DNA of 8,200 bases from Hyphomicrobium sp. (GTDB taxonomy: Bacteria; Pseudomonadota; Alphaproteobacteria; Rhizobiales; Hyphomicrobiaceae), in assembly GCA_030598645.1 (NCBI GenBank), contig JAUVPN010000111.1, positions 1-8,200 of the forward strand, written 5' to 3'. A program made the position numbers and the translations under genes. How positions within the stretch are numbered: position 1 is the stretch's first letter; each line of letters begins with the position of its first letter. The notes below the pieces were generated by a model that did not search any database, was not told the DNA's origin, and saw only the letters and a list, made by a program, of their open reading frames with translations. This document shows positions 5,342-8,200 of the stretch, piece by piece.

Positions 5342-6835
5342 ATGATCTACGATCTGGCAGTTGTCGGCGGTGGCATCAACGGCGTTGGTATCGCGGCCGA
5401 TGCGGCAGGGCGTGGCCTTTCCGTTCTTCTGGTCGAGATGGGTGATCTTGCGAGCGGGACCTCCTCATATAGCTCCAAGCTCGTCCACGGCGGCTTGCGT
5501 TATCTGGAACACTTCGAATTTCGACTCGTGCGGGAATCACTACAAGAACGAGAGGTGCTTCTTGCCAAGGCACCGCACATTATCTGGCCGCTACGCTTCG
5601 TACTGCCGCAGGGCCCCGGTGGCCGGTCGTGGCTTCTGCTACGCGCAGGGCTATTTCTGTATGATCACCTGGGCAGCCGCCAACGCATTCCCGGCTCGTC
5701 TGCTGTGGACCTGACACGAGATGCCGCCGGACGACCTTTGCGCGGCGATCTGACCAGTGGCTTCATCTATTGGGATTGTCATGTCGACGACGCCCGCCTT
5801 GTCGTGCTCAATGCCCGTGCGGCTTCAGACAAAGGTGCTGCTATCAAGACGCGCACACGCGTTGAGGCTATAATTGCTGACGGTATCGAATGGCGGATTG
5901 CGTTGAACGGCGTTGGTGGAAGATGCGAGGTGCGCGCACGCGCACTCGTCAACGCCGCTGGGCCCTGGACTCAGGACGTGGCGGGCAGGTTTGGAGGCGA
6001 ACAATCCCGTGTCAAAGAGGCAATCCGGCTTGTCAAGGGTAGTCATATTGTCGTGCCGCGCATTGCGGGCGCGCAGGATGCGTACTTGTGTCAAAGCGCG
6101 GATGGTCGGGTGGTATTCGCAATTCCTTATGAGAAGCGCTTCACACTTATTGGTACAACTGACGTTCCCTTTTCGGGAGACCCATCGGACGCAGAAATCG
6201 ATGAAGATGAAAAGGCCTATCTTATCGGTCTTGCGAACCAATACTTCGCGCAGCCGCTTGCCCGCGCCGATATAGTCTGGAGTTTCTCGGGAGTGCGCTC
6301 GCTTTATGATGGAAGCAGATTTACCAACGTGTCATCTGTGTCACGTGACTATCACTTCGAGCTAAACGCGGAACCGGGCCGGCCGCCGCTGCTGACTGTA
6401 CTCGGTGGCAAGCTCACTACCTATCGGCGTCTGGCCGAGACTGGTCTGGCCAGATTGGCACCATTTATTCCGCAAATGGGACCAGCGTGGACGGCAAACG
6501 CAACTTTGCCCGGTGGTCATCTCGGCGAAGTCAGTCTTCCAGGATTTGTGCAGAGATTGTGCAGGAGACGTCCGGCCTTTGATCCAGAATACCTCGATCG
6601 CCTTGCGCGTTGCTATGGGGCAAGTGTCGATAATGTTTTGGGTGACGCTAGACGAGAATCGGATCTGGGCGCGGCGTTGGGTGGCGGCTTGACGGAGCGC
6701 GAGGTTTGCTACCTTAGCCAACATGAGTGGGCAAGCGAGCCTGACGACGTGCTATGGCGGCGCACCAAGTGCGGCTTGCACATGACGATGGATGAGCGCC
6801 GCTTGGCCGCTGAAAAAATCGCGAAGTTTTTATGA
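5342..6835 (+). CDS. glpD: Respiratory glycerol-3-phosphate dehydrogenase
   Basis: GlpD is an FAD enzyme at the inner membrane. It oxidises sn-glycerol 3-phosphate to dihydroxyacetone phosphate and passes electrons to the quinone pool, linking glycerol and lipid-head-group use to glycolysis and respiration. The 497 residues match the usual length. The N-terminal dinucleotide-binding fold is VVGGGINGVG (7-16), with E32 as the likely FAD-ribose ligand. The family signature SGTSSYSSKLVHGGLRYLE spans 38-56, with Tyr43 where Arg is common. FSGVRSLYDG contains R319, equivalent to the substrate-binding Arg of the E. coli enzyme. LGGKLTTYRRLAE (354-366) closes the FAD domain. The C-terminal helical domain ends with EWASEPDDVLWRRTKCGLHM. 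The ATG follows AAAGAG by a few bases, a modest ribosome site. No glpK, glpF or glpR is in the window. The gene may be co-transcribed with the symporter. Confidence 0.95.
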   Translation: MIYDLAVVGGGINGVGIAADAAGRGLSVLLVEMGDLASGTSSYSSKLVHGGLRYLEHFEFRLVRESLQEREVLLAKAPHIIWPLRFVLPQGPGGRSWLLLRAGLFLYDHLGSRQRIPGSSAVDLTRDAAGRPLRGDLTSGFIYWDCHVDDARLVVLNARAASDKGAAIKTRTRVEAIIADGIEWRIALNGVGGRCEVRARALVNAAGPWTQDVAGRFGGEQSRVKEAIRLVKGSHIVVPRIAGAQDAYLCQSADGRVVFAIPYEKRFTLIGTTDVPFSGDPSDAEIDEDEKAYLIGLANQYFAQPLARADIVWSFSGVRSLYDGSRFTNVSSVSRDYHFELNAEPGRPPLLTVLGGKLTTYRRLAETGLARLAPFIPQMGPAWTANATLPGGHLGEVSLPGFVQRLCRRRPAFDPEYLDRLARCYGASVDNVLGDARRESDLGAALGGGLTEREVCYLSQHEWASEPDDVLWRRTKCGLHMTMDERRLAAEKIAKFL

Positions 6836-6869
6836 AGTGAATGAATCTAGGTGGGGCTGTGCGGAACCC

Positions 6870-8200
6870 TCATCGCGAACTGCGCATTCTGTTCTTTGGG
6901 AACAGGCCTGGCCGCAAGCTAGGATCCGTCCACGGCCCGCGCATATCGATGACTTCGCGTGGCTCCGGCTTTTCGTCCGCAGAAGCACCGGCTGACCTGT
7001 CTCCGATCACCAGACTGAGATCCAACATACCGGCAGCAAGATTGATTGCGCCCTCTGCCTCCACAGCTCGCTCGCCTGCCGTTGCCTGAGCGCTTTCGGT
7101 GCGAATGACTCCATTCACTAGTTCGAAGCGCGCGTCGAGTTGGTCAACGGACATAGCGCCGGTGCTAGCTAGTGTCCAAGCACCCCGGGTTTCGGGTGAC
7201 TTCGCCGCGGCGGAAAGCTGGTCAATGTCAAGGCCGATGCTACCTCCATCAGCCATAGTCACGTAGAGCTTGCCGCCAAGCGAGTTAAGCAGGCTCGTTC
7301 CGGTGTTCCCGGCAGCCGATATTTCAATGATCGCATTTCCGCGTCCTTGGATCGTAGCGTGACCGAAGATCGCCCGCCCGGCGCGCCCGAGATCTAAGTC
7401 CTGGAGCTTGCCGCGGATGTCATAGCTTGGCTCGGGGCCACTCAAGTTGACACGCAGCTGTCCGCTACCGCGCGTGCCGTCATCAATCTCAAGCTCGGCA
7501 ACATCAGCAATCATCTTGCCGTCTTTTAGCGAGATAGTGGCTGCGCTGCTCCCAATAATTACGGCAGGAACTACTACGCTATCCGATGATATCCGCAGAT
7601 CAGCGTCAACGGCGCGCAAGAGTGGGAAATTAAGATCGTTCGCGGCGCTCACTAGCGATAGAAGGCTTTCACCAGAGGTTTGCCCGGTTTCGCCGTCTGA
7701 GCGAAAATAGGTTGTGAGATCGAGTGTCTCGAATCCCAGTGTGCCCTCGATCGAGGGGCGCTCGCCGCTGAAGTTAACCGACAATGTGCCTGTCGCCTCA
7801 TTGCCGTCCATTTGTACGGTCGCATCCTGGAATGCGACCGTGCGATTCACCCATTCGAGTTGGCCATTTGCTCGGAAGTCTCTAAAGGCGGGGCTTGATG
7901 GCCATGTGATACCGATCCAGTTTGCCGCGTCCTGCAAACTCGGAACTCTCAACTCGCCGTGCTGCGAAAGCAATCGCGGGTTTTCTCCCAACATATAGTA
8001 GCCATTAAAGCTCGCTGCGAGTAATCGGCTTTCAAGTGAAGTCTTCATCAAGCGCGCGCCGCTCTTACCATCTATTTTAGTGCCAAAAGTCGTCTCAAAG
8101 GCTACCTTTTCACCGCGAAAGATAAATGAGCCTTCAGCGTGGATAAAGCCTTCTGGATTTGATGTGACGTTGGCCGTCACCTGATGGAGCGCAAGGGTTA
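6870..8200 (-). CDS. AsmA-family protein, C-terminal part (5' end beyond right edge)
   Basis: AsmA-like proteins are anchored in the inner membrane and extend into the periplasm as long beta-rich structures. They are implicated in outer-membrane assembly or lipid transport. The 443 visible residues are the C-terminal part: the frame stays open past the GTG at 8180 to the right edge, so that GTG is not the start. Typical features are alternating short beta strands and the block GQLEWVNRTVAFQDATVQM followed by DGNEATGTL. After these come RPSIEGTLGFETLDLTTYF and the terminal AsmA module, which runs from a GKLYVTMADGGSIGLDI segment through AEGAINLAAGMLDLSLVI to MRGPWTDPSLRPG near the end. The protein ends in a short basic tail (KNRMRSSR). 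No transmembrane helix is visible here; it would be at the missing N-terminus. The gene converges with glpD across 34 bases. The exact subfamily cannot be fixed; a TamB-like protein is the main alternative. Confidence 0.78.
   Translation of the reverse strand, partial: TLALHQVTANVTSNPEGFIHAEGSFIFRGEKVAFETTFGTKIDGKSGARLMKTSLESRLLAASFNGYYMLGENPRLLSQHGELRVPSLQDAANWIGITWPSSPAFRDFRANGQLEWVNRTVAFQDATVQMDGNEATGTLSVNFSGERPSIEGTLGFETLDLTTYFRSDGETGQTSGESLLSLVSAANDLNFPLLRAVDADLRISSDSVVVPAVIIGSSAATISLKDGKMIADVAELEIDDGTRGSGQLRVNLSGPEPSYDIRGKLQDLDLGRAGRAIFGHATIQGRGNAIIEISAAGNTGTSLLNSLGGKLYVTMADGGSIGLDIDQLSAAAKSPETRGAWTLASTGAMSVDQLDARFELVNGVIRTESAQATAGERAVEAEGAINLAAGMLDLSLVIGDRSAGASADEKPEPREVIDMRGPWTDPSLRPGLFPKNRMRSSR

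Noticed and set aside
6888..6906. Hairpin CTGTTC-tttgg-GAACAG after glpD
   Set aside because: It lies inside the coding end of the AsmA gene and has no T-tract on either strand. It is explained by the codons there.
8178..8180. GTG as the start of the AsmA-family gene
   Set aside because: The frame remains open to the window edge and the protein begins mid-domain, so the gene continues to the right.

Overview
The window looks like a chromosomal segment of an alphaproteobacterium, possibly one of the Hyphomicrobiales. This placement is an inference from overall protein character: a CoaBC with a Cys-less decarboxylase loop, a long AsmA-family protein, and a VC_2705-type symporter. No rRNA or marker gene settles it. 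I see no tRNA, rRNA, IS element, phage gene or CRISPR array.

Left part, all on the minus strand: coaBC (1027-2277), dut (464-1030) and the first third of a cysteine synthase gene (1-319, cut by the window edge). The coaBC stop and the dut start share four bases (ATGA), so these two are almost certainly one transcription unit. It joins coenzyme A synthesis to dUTP removal, the same neighbourhood as E. coli dfp-dut. cysK follows after a 144-base gap that may hold its own promoter. All three are housekeeping genes, and cysteine made by CysK is also a substrate of the CoaB half of CoaBC.

Middle: about 750 bases (2278-3023) between the divergent coaBC and symporter genes have no gene I can defend. 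This stretch contains two perfect palindromes (12 and 16 bp), two adjacent hairpins of which the second is followed by a T-rich tract (a plus-strand terminator shape at 2829-2867), a repeated 10-mer, and a short unexplained open frame ending just before the terminator. A terminator here, about 155 bases before the symporter start, has no obvious gene to terminate. It may be an attenuator or the end of a small RNA, and it is the least explained part of the window.

Right part, plus strand: a sodium/solute symporter (about 3024-5216) in which the DUF4212 small subunit and the VC_2705-type large subunit, normally two proteins, are one polypeptide. It is followed after 125 bases by glpD (5342-6835), the respiratory glycerol-3-phosphate dehydrogenase. 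The two may be co-expressed, but the substrate of the symporter cannot be read from sequence. Converging on glpD with a gap of 34 bases is the C-terminal part of an AsmA-family envelope protein (6870 to the right edge, minus strand).

No clearly new multi-gene system is visible. The best candidates for a second look are the fused symporter, the structured leader in front of it, the lysine-rich tail on dUTPase and the missing CoaC cysteine.
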